Assembly (NCBI GenBank): GCA_964035575.1
Contig: OZ037907.1
Span: 1,178,001-1,242,000, forward strand
DNA length: 64,000 nucleotides
Source: Rhynchopus sp. YZ270_cl-10
Taxonomy: Eukaryota > Euglenozoa > Diplonemea > Diplonemida > Diplonemidae
Direction: 5' to 3'
A program made the translations under genes and the position numbers. Under the pieces are notes generated by a model, which had not been told where the DNA came from, made no database searches, and saw only the letters and a list, made by a program, of their open reading frames with translations. How positions within the stretch are numbered: the first letter of the stretch is position 1; each line of letters begins with the position of its first letter. This document shows positions 52,611 through 63,590 of the stretch, piece after piece.

Positions 52611-52836
52611 AAGGCAGGGGAAAGGTAGAGGGAGATGGTCGCAACGTCGTAAGGTAAAAGGGAGGGGGTGGGTGGTGGAGGGGATTTTCTCTTTTGAGAC
52701 TAGCCAAAAAAAAAAGAAATGTGAGAAGAGAAAAAAAAGTGGGATAGGTGAGAAAGGTTCGACACCTTCGCTCCACCGGTCCGCTGTACTTCCGACAACC
52801 ACTCAATAAAAATGCTGGGGGGTTTCATTTATCTGA
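52611..52836. other. Short spacer after Kae1
   Basis: Purine-rich block (52615-52680) and A-runs, then the target site ATCTGA of the TIR element at 52831-52836. No gene. Confidence 0.5.
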
Positions 52837-55747
52837 CACGGATGCTGCCAGATCTGGCCAGATTTGGGGGCCAATTTCCCAGATCTGGCTCGTTTTCCAG
52901 ATGTGGAGATCTTGTTTCCAGATCTGGCCAGATCTGGCCAGATCTGGAAATCTGGCCAGTTTTTTTTTTCCCTCAGATTTCTGGCTATTGTCTCCCAGGG
53001 AAAGGGACTCTCGAATTTTTTTTTTCGCCCCTAAAAAGGGCTAATTTCGACGATTTGAGGCCATTTAAAGCAAAATTTGGCACTTTTGAGCATCTGTGGG
53101 GGTCTAAAACGTGGTTTTGCGAACCCGAAATTTCATGGTTTTTACCAACGACAAGTCGATTTTTGAAAAATCTCGAAAAAAAAAATTTTTTTTTTCCGGG
53201 AAAATTTTGACCCCTGAGCAGGGTTTTTGTGTACCAAAAAGTGCAAAAAAACGCAAGAGTCGGGTGTTTTGACGATCTGGTACCGCCATATGCAGTACAG
53301 GGGCCCACAATTTCGACTTTTTCTTAGCAATTTCCTTCATAATTTTTTTTTTCTTCGATTTCTGGCAAAGGCAAATCTCAGGCAAAAAAAATTCACCCCT
53401 GATAGTGGGTCCTTGGGTGTCCAAAGATGCCAAAAACACAAAAATTTTGATGTTTTGACCATCTGTGGGCGCCTAAAACGCACTTCTCTGCCCAAAAAAT
53501 GAAAATCGATTTTTCCTTAGCGTTTTTATAGCCGTGATTTTTGGGTATTTTTTCGCAAAGGGAAAAAAAAAAATATCAACCAAAATAGTGGGTCCTTGGG
53601 TGACCAAAAATGCAAAAAAACGTTTTTTTTTGGTGTTTTGACCCTTCAGAACCACCCAAAACGCACTTTTGTGTACCAAAACACGCATATTTCAGATTTC
53701 CTCAGCAATTCCTTCACAAGTGCAAGGTGATTTTTGACCAAACTAATTTTGTGCACTTTTTTTGTGGTCACGTAACGCTAAAATCCTCTCCGTGATGCGA
53801 GAATTACATGTGAGAATGCGATAATGATTCTCGCATGCGAACGCCCAAAACCACGAAGGAGGACGCAAGCAAGGCTTCAGTGCACTTAGGTACAGGATGC
53901 GTCGTTTTCAGTTACAAAAAAGGGTACTGTGAAGCGGTTGAGGCACACACACAGACCCGTTGCAAAATGCATCTGGGACCCACGCTAGACCCCCCAAAAG
54001 CTGTAAAACCATATATTTCCATCTCGCGACCCCAGCGGATGTGGACTGAGGTGTTTTTTTTTGGGTGTTTAGAAAGGTTTTTGTCCGATTGGAGAATTTT
54101 TTCGGTAAGTGTTGCATTTTGTCCCCACTGAGTGTGCACTCAGAAAACACTCATCAATAAAACGACCTTTCTGTTCGGTAAAAAATAGTTATTTTCTATC
54201 GTAGTAGTGGGTTTGTCGTGCAGTGATGTTCTTTGTACCTGGAGAGTGGGCCGAGTGCAAGGTATGTTTTTAACCCCCCGATTTTCTCCCTTTTCGACAT
54301 GTTCGCTATTTTTTAGCTTTTTTTTTTTTTTGTCAACAAAAATGTCACTTTTACGTTTAAGGGGTACGGGGCGGCTTCTTGTTTGTTTGTTTGTTTTTTT
54401 GTTGTAGTCTCTACTTTTACATTCAATTTCTCTTAACAGGTACCCGAACCGACGACCCTTCATCATAACAGCGAAGCAGTGCCGACGGAAGAGCTGGTGC
54501 AATTATTTCAAAACCAGGTGGCGATCGTAAAAGTCGGGTTTATATACCAACTTTTCCATTAACCCACCCCATAGACCACCCTAATTATTATGAAACTCTT
54601 AGTCAGTCACTGCTATAGCCATTTAACCCAGGGAGCGTAGCTAGTGCAAGAAATTCGACTTCGGGATCCGGAAAGTCTGTCCTCTGCTTGCGGAGGACTA
54701 GGCACAAGAAAATATTGCGTTCCCCCAGAAAACTAATTTTTGTCACAGTAATTTTTGCCCAGGGCATGCTCTTGAAGCATGGCGGCTTGGTGTGAGAAGG
54801 GGCAGTGTATTGTTTTGTTCTAGATTTCAACGGTTGTTAGAACGAGTCAAGTGGATGCTTATCTAAACACTGACTTTAGTACAGACCCGAGAGATCACAC
54901 ATGACTTTGAGGAAAGAACAAAGCAATGCATCTGTACCCGCACGCCAGGTTGTAGTTACTTCAGAATTTTCTTAAGTTTGCATGAACGAGGAGGGGCGAA
55001 TCATTCTTCGGGAACCATAGTTGTATACCATGGAATGATTTTCTCAAAAACACCACGTGGGGGCTGAATTCAATCCCTTAAGAATTGCGAATTCAGCCTT
55101 TGTAGAAGGTACGTCTTACTTGTACTTGTACTTGTATGCCGTGTCCACCCTTCTCGACCTTACCGGTTCACATGTACGAATAATATTAGGCAGTGGTAAC
55201 ACCCTTCTCAATTGTGCAAACTTAAGAATTTTCTGCTGTAACTTACCAAAATCGATTTTCTTTCACCCCAAACACCCGCAACACCCCACCTGCTACTTCG
55301 GTAGCCTGTGTTGTTGGGAGTTGGTTCTCATGTTGATCCCCAGTGTTTTGCACTGCTTCTTCTGAGCCCAACGCTGTTTGGCCTGTCGACGTAATAAATA
55401 CGAAGACAGGGCGGCGGTGCCAACAATTTTCCAATGATGTAACGTTTATCTGATTGATTTATCGTTTGATATACCTTGTGTGTCCTACTTCGTAACTTGC
55501 ACACACGAGCAACGTATATTGAACGGTACTTCAAGCGATACTTCGTTATGTCATTGGGGGTACCTGGAAAAAAAAATTTTCCCAGACGTCCCAGATCTCC
55601 CAGATGTGGCCAGATCTGGCCAGATCTGGCCAGATCTGGGACGTCTGGGAAAAAATTTTTTTTCAAAAAAAAAAAAAATTTTCCCAGATCTGGCCAGATC
55701 TGGGCGGCCCAGATCTGGAGATCTGGCCAGATCTGGCAGCATCCGTG
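52837..55747 (+). mobile_element. 2.9-kb TIR element, copy 2, with 6-bp target duplication ATCTGA
   Basis: Same ends and interior as 28998-31970. ATCTGA stands at 52831-52836 and again at 55748-55753. It is 62 bp shorter because one stretch in the left CCAGATCTGG cluster (between 29107 and 29169 of copy 1) is missing. Only a handful of base differences were noticed elsewhere, so the copies are recent. It sits in the space between Kae1 and the gene at 56286. Without it that space would be about 760 bp, typical for this window. Confidence 0.93.
53835..54562 (+). CDS. Predicted three-exon gene inside TIR element copy 2
   Basis: Exons 53835-54104, 54208-54261 and 54440-54562, by exact correspondence with 30058-30785. 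The 148-aa product differs from copy 1 by one visible change (VEAHTQT for VETHTQT). All splice sites and the reading frame are kept. Function unknown. Confidence 0.5.
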
Positions 55748-55902
55748 ATCTGAGAGGAAACACCATCTCTTTCAGCAGTGAAAAACATCTAGATCGTTTT
55801 TATCCGGCTGGGGAATGGCAATATCCACCTATACGTAACACCGACAACGGCCTCATGCTCCTCAATACAGGTGATGCTGTGCGATAACGATTTTGCAATC
55901 AA

Positions 55903-55947
55903 AGGTGACCTAGTACGAGAGGCTTGGTCTTCTTTATAACCTTTTCG
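55903..55947 (+). repeat. Module B before the gene at 56286
   Basis: AAGGTGACCTAGTACGAGAG, then GCTTGGTCTTCTTTATAACC. The inner stem is altered but still pairs in part. Confidence 0.55.
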
Positions 55948-56032
55948 TTTTGTTCAGATGTAAACCACGAAATGGATGTTGCAATGAAATGCAAGGTTGG
56001 AGTCTGCCCCGGTACAGCCGGTAATACCAAAG

Positions 56033-56078
56033 ACACATTGTTCACGAGCGGGCTGTCGAATTTCAAGCCAAAAAAATT
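56033..56078 (+). repeat. Module C, degenerate, before the gene at 56286
   Basis: CACATTGTTCACGAGCGGGC, then TGTCGAATTTCAAGCC and an A-run. The B-then-C order matches 15408-15512 and 17733-17905. Confidence 0.45.
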
Positions 56079-56285
56079 GTCAGTCACAACACCAAAACCC
56101 CATCAAACCCACAACCCAACAGAGCTCTCTGCATACATTCATTTCCCCCCCACCTAGCGCACACACCCCCGCCTTTTTTCTGTTTCAATTCCTTTCAATC
56201 TTCTTGGGTAGTCCATAAGGGTGTCACAGCACATCTTTTTTGGACACCGTTTCCATCCGATAATTACCTTCACCAACCACCCCAC

Positions 56286-58094
56286 ATGCCTACACCTTTA
56301 AGACTCCGCTCTGGAGGTGAGGCGCATTCTTCATGTTCCAGTTCGCAGCCTGCACAGATCACTTCAGGGGTTTCGTCTGCGTCACGTGGGCGACGCTGTG
56401 GTGATGGGTTGCCGCAGTCGACGGCACCTTCACCTGGTAGGGGTAGGGTGCCGGGGTCTTCTTCTTCTTCTTCTTCTTTGTTGCTTGCTGCACACCAGCA
56501 GGATGTAAGGTGCTGCAGTGCTTCGGTCAGCTCCACCGCGACGCTCCCGCCTGCGCAACAGAGCACTGCGTCGACGCCCCTTTCAGACAGGTTGCGTAGC
56601 GCCGTGCTTGACACAATGGTCAAGCCGCTGCCGTGTGCGTTGCTCACGAAGGCAGTGTCCTCAGCAGCGTCGGTGTGGAGTGGTGAGACGTCGCCGCCAC
56701 CTTCGCCTGGGGTGCCGCCGGTGCCGGCGTCGTTAGGGGTGGGGGTGGGGGTGGACACAACGCCACTGCGGAGGCAGCCGTCGCCACCTCCACTGCCGCC
56801 GCCACCGCGTGCTTCCCAAAGAGACCGTCGCGAGCACAAAAACTTCCGCAAACGCGCCTCCTCTGCAAAGGCACGCACCGAGCCCAGCGCCATGCAGCAT
56901 ATTGCCGACGCAGCCCACCTGCGTGTTCTCCAGGCACCGCTTGCACTGCGTGAACGAGCCCTGGTTGACGGACAGCGGTATCGGCAGAAGGGAGTATGCA
57001 CAGCGCCACCACCACCACCCCCGCCTCCGTCTCCACTTCCTCGCTCTCCTCCACTCACCGCGTCTTCGCGGCTGACTGTCTGGGTGCCTGAGGCGCGCGA
57101 CGTTGTGATGTCACGCAACGCTGCAGTGCAGGTGGAGACTACGATGCGGAGTGTTGGGGTAGGTTCCGTGGCCGTGGCGGGGGTGAGCGTGTGTGTTGGA
57201 ACGGGGACAGTGGGGGCAGCGGTGGACGTTTGTGTTGGCACAGAAGGACGGGCTGATGTGGAGATGGCAGCACGGGTTGCGGTGCTGGAGAAGGAGAACG
57301 GACGGCTTTTGGACATGCTTGTCACAGCGGAGGAGACGATGGCTGCAGTCTCGTTGCGTCTGGATGTGCCGACGGAACACCGCCACGTACAGACCACAGC
57401 ACCGGCGACACGCACCGCAACGCAACAGTGCGGTGCTGCACTGTCTTCCCTGCAAGATGCTGCCACACAAGGCAGCACTCCAGCCAAACCTATTCTCGCA
57501 GACGCAGCCATCCAAACCACCCTCAGAGCGGTGCTCAGTGCCATGGAAACGTCCACAACGCAGTCAGCGCCAACACAAAGCGACGCAGAAACCACCGCAC
57601 ACCCACAGTGCTGCGATGCAAGCGCCGAAACAGACGTAGTTGCGCTGATTCCAAATGAGTTGAGTGTCACGGCTCTGCGTGCAGAGCGCGCAGACGGAAC
57701 CTCGCAGTGCGAGCGAGGGGACGTTCCTGGGGGGACGAAGGAGGTGGGTGTGGGTGTGGTGGGGATGGAGGCAGGGTGGGTGCGCAGTGTAGCGTGTCAG
57801 AAGTATGCGTCCACAGGTGTGCGAGAGATGTGTGCAGGGAGCACGCAGACTGCGAACCTGCCAGAGGTGTGCCCTGCCACGCAGCGGCGGGAGTGGGACG
57901 CCGTCGAGCCTGTGGAGCGATCGCTCATGCCCACCTCCTTGCTCCTCGACTGCGTGCAGAGCATCCTCACCTGCCTCAGCCACCTCGCACGCGAAGAGCC
58001 CACAAAGGCCGACCACGTGTCACGAGCCTCTGAACACCTCCTCTCCCTCCTGCACACACACGTCGGACAGCCCTACCAACGATACGAAAATTAG
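56286..58094 (+). CDS. Low-complexity protein with proline run and spaced QT motifs, unknown function
   Basis: 602 aa, single exon, ATG at 56286 after a pyrimidine-rich leader. Residues 1-240 are Ser/Pro/Gly-rich with a serine run (near 57-66). A basic patch follows (RDRREHKNFRKR, near 180) and a proline run (near 245). A short coiled coil is centred on VAVLEKENGRLLDMLVTAEE near 340. The second half has widely spaced motifs of the type A.[TI]QT or [ST]Q[TS], for example ADAAIQTT, TQSAPTQSDAE and CAGSTQTANL. It ends in a leucine-rich helix (LLLDCVQSILTCLSHLA). Such features occur in basal-body, flagellar or scaffold proteins; no family is recognised. A 466-aa open frame on the opposite strand is a by-product of the GC-rich composition. 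Confidence 0.8.
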   Translation: MPTPLRLRSGGEAHSSCSSSQPAQITSGVSSASRGRRCGDGLPQSTAPSPGRGRVPGSSSSSSSLLLAAHQQDVRCCSASVSSTATLPPAQQSTASTPLSDRLRSAVLDTMVKPLPCALLTKAVSSAASVWSGETSPPPSPGVPPVPASLGVGVGVDTTPLRRQPSPPPLPPPPRASQRDRREHKNFRKRASSAKARTEPSAMQHIADAAHLRVLQAPLALRERALVDGQRYRQKGVCTAPPPPPPPPSPLPRSPPLTASSRLTVWVPEARDVVMSRNAAVQVETTMRSVGVGSVAVAGVSVCVGTGTVGAAVDVCVGTEGRADVEMAARVAVLEKENGRLLDMLVTAEETMAAVSLRLDVPTEHRHVQTTAPATRTATQQCGAALSSLQDAATQGSTPAKPILADAAIQTTLRAVLSAMETSTTQSAPTQSDAETTAHPQCCDASAETDVVALIPNELSVTALRAERADGTSQCERGDVPGGTKEVGVGVVGMEAGWVRSVACQKYASTGVREMCAGSTQTANLPEVCPATQRREWDAVEPVERSLMPTSLLLDCVQSILTCLSHLAREEPTKADHVSRASEHLLSLLHTHVGQPYQRYEN

Positions 58095-58407
58095 ATATTT
58101 TTTTTTGGCCTGAAATGTGTCGGAGTGGGGTAAAGCCATTCAGGGGGGAGAAAAAAACGTTTGTGCCCCGAGGGGTTTTGAGCGGGGTGAACCGCCCTTT
58201 GTTTCTTGCCTGTGTCGTTTTGTGTCCTTTTCGTTTTAGATTTTAGACTCGAATAGAAATTAACTGATTACCCCCTCCCCTGCCAAACTTCATTTTTCTT
58301 GTGAAAAAGAAAACCGACGCAGGAGTCTTTTATTGTAAACTGTTTTCTTCTCCGCCAACACACAAAAACACTTGACAGAAAAATCTTTTTCACACAAACG
58401 CCTTTTT
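58095..58407. other. Spacer, no gene
   Basis: T-rich with pyrimidine tracts. No module B or C was seen downstream of this gene. Confidence 0.45.
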
Positions 58408-59335
58408 CCCAACCTTCCTGTATACACGCGTCAGCAACCAATACAGGTAGTGTATTGAAATGATTCTGGGGGGGGGGGTAAGGGGTCTAATTTTAATTTC
58501 GTCGATTTTGAGAAAAATTTTGGCCAAAAATGGGCCCCACGTACAAGGAACCGGGCTCATATTTCTCAAAATTTAAGTGGTCAAAAAATTGTCCAATTTT
58601 CCGAAATGACCCCACCGCTGCACGGGCGGAGCCCAAAAATGCAAATAAGCCACTTTTTCCCAACCTTCCTGTATACACGCGTCAGCAACCAATACAGGTA
58701 GTGTATTGAAATGATTCTGGGGGGGGGTAAGGGGTCTAATTTTAATTTCGTCGATTTTGAGAAAAATTTTGGCCAAAAATGGGCCCCACGTATAAGGAAC
58801 CGGGCTCATATTTCTCAAAATTTAAGTGGTCAAAAAATTGTCCAATTTTCCGAAATGACCCCACCGCTGCACGGGCGGAGCCCAAAAATGCAAATAAGCC
58901 ACTTTTTGGTTTCATTGAAATGATGCGGCTGACACTGAGGAATTATGGTTTCCGGCGTCCCATTGAGGGGGCGAACCCTTTTTAATTTTTCCCAACCTTC
59001 CTGTATACACGCGTCAGCAACCAATACAGGTAGTGTATTGAAATGATTCTGGGGGGGGGTAAGGGGTCTAATTTTAATTTCGTCGATTTTGAGAAAAATT
59101 TTGGCCAAAAATGGGCCCCACGTATAAGGAACCGGGCTCATATTTCTCAAAATTTAAGTGGTCAAAAAATTGTCCAATTTTCCGAAATGACCCCACCGCT
59201 GCACGGGCGGAGCCCAAAAATGCAAATAAGCCACTTTTTGGTTTCATTGAAATGATGCGGCTGACACTGAGGAATTATGGTTTCCGGCGTCCCATTGAGG
59301 GGGCGAACCCTTTTTAATTTTTTGTTCTCTTGAAA
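58408..59335. repeat. Tandem repeat, three units of 244-333 bp
   Basis: Units start at about 58408, 58652 and 58985 with CCCAACCTTCCTGTATACAC. Each contains a run of 10-12 G followed by TAAGGGGTC, then GGGCCCCACGTAYAAGGAAC and CCCCACCGCTGCACGGGCGG. Units 2 and 3 also carry a 90-bp extension (GAAATGATGCGGCTGACAC) missing from unit 1. Identity between units is near complete. Confidence 0.93.
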
Positions 59336-59415
59336 TGTGTAATTTCATGTTTTCGCGAAAACAATACGAACTGATCGGGTTGAAGGAAGGGTGGGGAAAA
59401 CAATAATAACAAGAA

Positions 59416-59895
59416 CAACTAATTGCTAAGAAAAAAAATGGGGTGTGCTGCGGATAACTCCGCGCGATTTTCGAAACCACCATAGCATCCTGGCGATTTT
59501 CTGGAGGTGCTGATGTGACGATGCCTGGTGCGATCGACGACGTGTTGTCGTCTGTGCATTATGTGTTCCTTCCGCACTGCTCTGATGACGACGACGATGC
59601 GTGGGAGCCTGTGGACGACTACGAGCTGGAACATGCCGAGGCCGCCCGAGCGAATGGTTATCGAGCCTGCCGAGACTACGTCCAATAACGCGATCGAGCA
59701 GATGGTGCTGGACGAAGAGGACAGCCCCACTGTTTAAAAGTTTCAGATGCAGGCATCCCAGTGGGTTCAGCAGCGTACGAAGAGCGTTTTAGCATACCTG
59801 CAGAAGAGCAGAATGCTGGGCGTGTTGTAGATTATATTTTTTTCAGAGTGGAGTTCCACAGCACACCCGGTTTTTTTTCCGATAGCAATTACTTG
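59416..59895 (+). mobile_element. Small TIR element, copy 2 (480 bp)
   Basis: Ends CAACTAATTGCTA and TAGCAATTACTTG, with inward match through GGGTGTG. The interior is homologous to 2481-2908, including DYELEHAE, IEQMVLDEEDSP and FFSDSNYL-encoding parts, spread over more than one frame. A frame starting at 59521 (MPGAIDDVLSSVHYVFLPHC) is acidic and short. The right end abuts a 28-base T-run. Confidence 0.75.
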
Positions 59896-59928
<33 letters not shown>

Positions 59929-60302
59929 GGTATTCACTCTCGTCTCTTTAGCGCTGCCGAGGCAGTGTGGCCGCTCTTTTTTGTTCTATCCAGAGTAAAC
60001 CCGGGACCGTGTCCCAGCTGGTGCCGTTTTTCACATCTAGGACGTGCGGGTTGCCGTTTTACGGAGGTCACCTCCCCGTTTGCCACACAGGGTTTACAGA
60101 CAGCACACCTCCCCCTCAGGGTGTGGCAGCATCGTTAAGGACACTGGCCTGACGACAAAAGTGGAAACCTTTTTTAGGTTCCCGTGATCAGCTGATATGC
60201 TGGTCGGTGTGTTCTCTTGATGTTTTCTTTTTTGTTGGTATCCTCTTGTTGATATGAGTAATGTAAAAGTAAAAGCTAATAAAGCTAAAAGTTGTGTTCT
60301 CT
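59896..60302. other. Probable 3' region of the LINE
   Basis: No gene. A hairpin GGAAACCTTTTTTAGGTTCC at 60165-60184 and AAAGCTAATAAAGCTAAAAG near 60272 lie beyond the LINE stop codon (LINE reads leftward). An obvious poly-A tail or target duplication was not found. Confidence 0.4.
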
Positions 60303-63208
60303 TCAGTTCGTTACAGTTGGCCTCAGAAGGTCACTCAGAGTGTCATCAGACAATCCGGAGGACACCAAAAATTCCAGGACCACTGCTGGGTGTTGTGTGA
60401 GGAGTGTTCCCCACGAGGTGTTGCTGCACAGGTTGGCTCTTTTGTCGGTGAGCTTGGGGCATTGCTTCAGAAGGTGCTTCGCCGTCACATTCGCCTTTCC
60501 GCACGCCTTGCAGTTGGGGGTGTCGTTGTGGCTCCTGTCCGTGTACAGGAGGGGGTGTCGTCTTGTGCGCAGGAGTCTCATCTCACGCGCTCCCTTACGC
60601 GTCAGTCGTTGTGGGCGGAGTTGCGGGTGGCGGAGTTGTATCTTCGTCTTCGCTTTGGCGTCGGTGTGCTGGCACGCATATGCGCTGTCTTCGGTGGGTG
60701 TGACGGTGAGCTGCGCTGCCACCCTCTTGATCTGAGAGGCGGCCGTCATCATCGCTATGGGTTCCAGCTGTGGTACCATGGCGTTCGCGTGCCGCTTTGC
60801 CTCTTTGTCCGCAGCTTCGTTTCCAGGTAGGCCGATATGGCTTGGGACGTACTGGAAGTCTACGCGTACTCCTTTGCGCGTGAGTGTGTGTATCGCACGC
60901 CATATGTCGTGCAGTGAATGCTCGACAGCCTTCTGTGGTCCTCCCTCTAGGGCGCGGATTGAGGACTGGCTGTCTGTGAGGATCGCCACTCTCGCGTGTT
61001 TGGTGGTAGTGGTGCGGTTTGCAAGGTCGGTGAGTGCCTCACGGATTGCCGTCTGCTCGGCTTGGTAGGCCACGCATCGCCTGCCTGCCCCCTTGCCGAA
61101 GACGTGGATCATGTTGTCGTCAGCGTCCGTCACTGCACATCCCGCCCCGCCGATGTTCGTGTCGGACAGTGATCCGTCGGTGTACGTGCTGGGGTAGCTT
61201 GTCGAGGGCCTCCTGCGTTTTTTCCAGAGCTTCCTCTTTGGTTTGTTTAGAGTCCGCTCGGAGGACTCCTGGGATGGTGGGGTGCAGCGTAAGCTTATCC
61301 TGTACTTCCTCCCATTGCCAGGGGGGCACAGGGTAGTGGAGCGCAATGGTGCTCCGAGTTGTGTGCTGAGTGTACATCTTTGTTTCCTCAACGGTGTTCG
61401 TGGCTGCTCTAAGCCATGTAGTGTTGGAGTGTTTTTTGGTTGACTGCACGGCGGTGTACGCGGGCGAGTCATGTATGCGGTTGGCGCGCTCGTACAGCTT
61501 TGCTCCTTCCGCTTGTGCAATTTCAGCGATTGATCACAGGTTCGCCTCCCAGAGAAGGTTCTCCGTCGCTGTGGTGCGTAGACAGCCGGTGATCAGTCTG
61601 GCTGCGCCGTGGTGGAGGGTCTCAAGATGGGTTCGGTTCTTCTTGAGCAGTGCGTGTCCCCACACTCCTATCCCGTAGGTGAGCACGGGCAGCACATATG
61701 TCATGTACACTTGTCGCATGGTGTCTGCTTCCGCACCCCAGTCCTCGCCTCCTAGTGCGTACAGTACGGAGAGTCGTTGTTTGTACTTTGTGCACACTGA
61801 TTCCATGTGTTGTATCATGTTGCATTCGTCATCTATTAGGATGCCGAGGTACTGTGTCAGTCGGGTTGTAGGCACGCGTTTCCCATTGCTGTAGTGCACT
61901 GCGAATTGCTTGTCTCTGACGTTGTTGGGGTCTTTCTTGGTGGTGAAGGCTAGGAGGTTCGTTTTGTCGTCGTCGGTGGAGATTCGGAGGCCCATTGGGG
62001 GGAGTTCACGTTCAAGTACTTCGATAGCCTTTTGTGCGGATAAAGCGGCTTCGTCGGTGTTGTTGCCAATGCACAGGATTGCGAGGTCGTCGGCGTACAT
62101 GCACACATGCCCGTCCACGCACTCTAGGGTTTTCGCCAGGTTTGCCATGACTACGTTGAAGAGTAGGGGGGAGAGCACTGTGCCTTGGGGTACTCCCTCC
62201 TCCATGTCGTAGAACTCGCTGACGTGACCTGCCACGGTCGCCGCTGCTCGTCTGTTGCTGAGGTATGCACCAATCCATTTCTGGTACGTGAGTGGGAAGT
62301 CGTGCAGGTGTTGGAGGATGGCACTGCGTTTGAGGCGGTCGTACGCCTTCTCTAGGTCCACTTTGAGTAGGATTGCACTGCGTCCTTCCTCTACTGTGTC
62401 CTTGGCCAGTTGCGTTACCAGTGCGATGCTGTCGATCGTGGATCTCTTTTTCCTGAAACCTGCTTGGGCCTTGTGGAGGTTAGGGAACTGCTCATCAGGG
62501 TCTTCCATGAGCTGGTGTAGGCGGTGTCCGATCATGCGCTCGAGCACCTTGCTCACTGTACTCGTCAGTGCAATTGGTCTGTACGAAGCAGGGAGGTGGT
62601 CCGGTTTCGAAGGCTTGTGGATGGGCATCAGTAGAGAAGTCGTCCATTCCAGTGGGAGTGTGCCACTACTCCACGAGAGGTTCATGATACGCAGGAGACC
62701 CTTCCTCGCCTCCGGTCCCATGTGTCGTAGCATCTCGTTGTGTATGTTGTCCATGCCTGGTGTTTTGTTGTCTTCCAGGTTGTTCACGATGGTGTTGAGC
62801 TCCTGCATTGTAAAGGCACGCTCTGATTCGTGGTATGGGACGTCCGTCGGTGTTGTGGCTACGTCCTCCGTGTCTGTGGGGTCTTTGCGGCTCACGTCTG
62901 AGTAGTGCCTACCAAATATGTTCGCTTTGGCTGTGTTGTCGGTGATGGTGGTGCCGTTCTCCGTCAGTGGGTACTGCTGCGACTTATCGGCTCTGCCGTC
63001 CAGTTCGCGTAGTAGGTGGTAGATGTGTGAGGACCCCGCAGCCTTGTCGCACCTTGCCTCCCATATCGTGCGTTTGCTGTCGCGGATTTCCGTGGCCACA
63101 TTTTGTTTTAGGCAGCTGAGGGAGTCACTATCATTTTGTGTGGGTGGTGTTGTCTGCTTCTGCAGTTGCGCGATCTTCTGGTCTCGGCGCTTCATTGCTT
63201 TGCGTACT
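60303..63208 (-). mobile_element. Non-LTR retrotransposon (ingi-like LINE), 5'-truncated, RT plus RNase H
   Basis: On the minus strand: a leader helix (KAMKRRDQKIAQLQKQ), then a full RT domain. HKPSKPDHLPASYRPIAL is near 62610, AGFRKKRSTIDSIA near 62450, VDLEKAYDRL near 62350, MEEGVPQGTVLSPLLFN near 62180 and MYADDLAIL near 62090. A connecting region follows, then RNase H with TDGSLSD (61170), EQTAIREAL, LTDSQSSIRAL (60970) and SHIGLPGNEAADKEAKRHAN (60790-60850). A CxxC...H...C knuckle (CKACGKANVTAKHLLKQC) is near 60500. The frame is interrupted at about 61.53 kb and changes again before RNase H, so this copy is not intact. The endonuclease domain is absent: the element stops at the octamer array. 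Confidence 0.95.
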
Positions 63209-63420
63209 GCACCTGTGCACCTGTGCACCTGTGCACCTGTGCACCTGTGCACCTGTGCACCTGTGCACCTGTGCACCTGTGCACCTGTGCACCTGTGCAC
63301 CTGTGCACCTGTGCACCTGTGCACCTGTGCACCTGTGCACCTGTGCACCTGTGCACCTGTGCACCTGTGCACCTGTGCACCTGTGCACCTGTGCACCTGT
63401 GCACCTGTGCACCTGTGCAC
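63209..63420. repeat. Octamer array (GCACCTGT)n, about 26 copies
   Basis: Perfect 8-base tandem repeat at the 5' break of the LINE. Each junction forms GTGCAC. The LINE reading frame stays open through it, which is simply a result of its sequence. Confidence 0.97.
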
Positions 63421-63548
63421 CGCCTTTTTCTGTCTACTCTCTGTTTTTTGTTCATCTTTTTTCAAAAATAAAAAGAGAGAGTTTTTGAAGTAAGGAAAGA
63501 AAAGCAACCTTAAGCCAAAAGTAGCGCACTTCGCAGTCAAAACTGTTC

Positions 63549-63572
63549 CGCTTCCACCCTCGCCTCCAACAG
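63549..63572 (+). promoter_or_regulatory. Pyrimidine tract and AG acceptor before metallopeptidase
   Basis: CGCTTCCACCCTCGCCTCCAACAG ends about 18 bases before the ATG. The leader GTTATTTCACCTCACACA follows. Confidence 0.5.
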
Positions 63573-63590
63573 GTTATTTCACCTCACACA

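Noticed and set aside
56270-57670. 466-aa minus-strand open frame opposite the gene at 56286
   Set aside because: It mirrors a GC-rich coding strand; the + frame has the upstream leader, coiled coil and sensible composition, while the minus frame is Ser/Thr/Ala noise.
58493-59317. Repeated 68-106-aa frames in the 58.5-59.3 kb units
   Set aside because: Non-coding tandem repeat translated in both directions; equally open frames on both strands.
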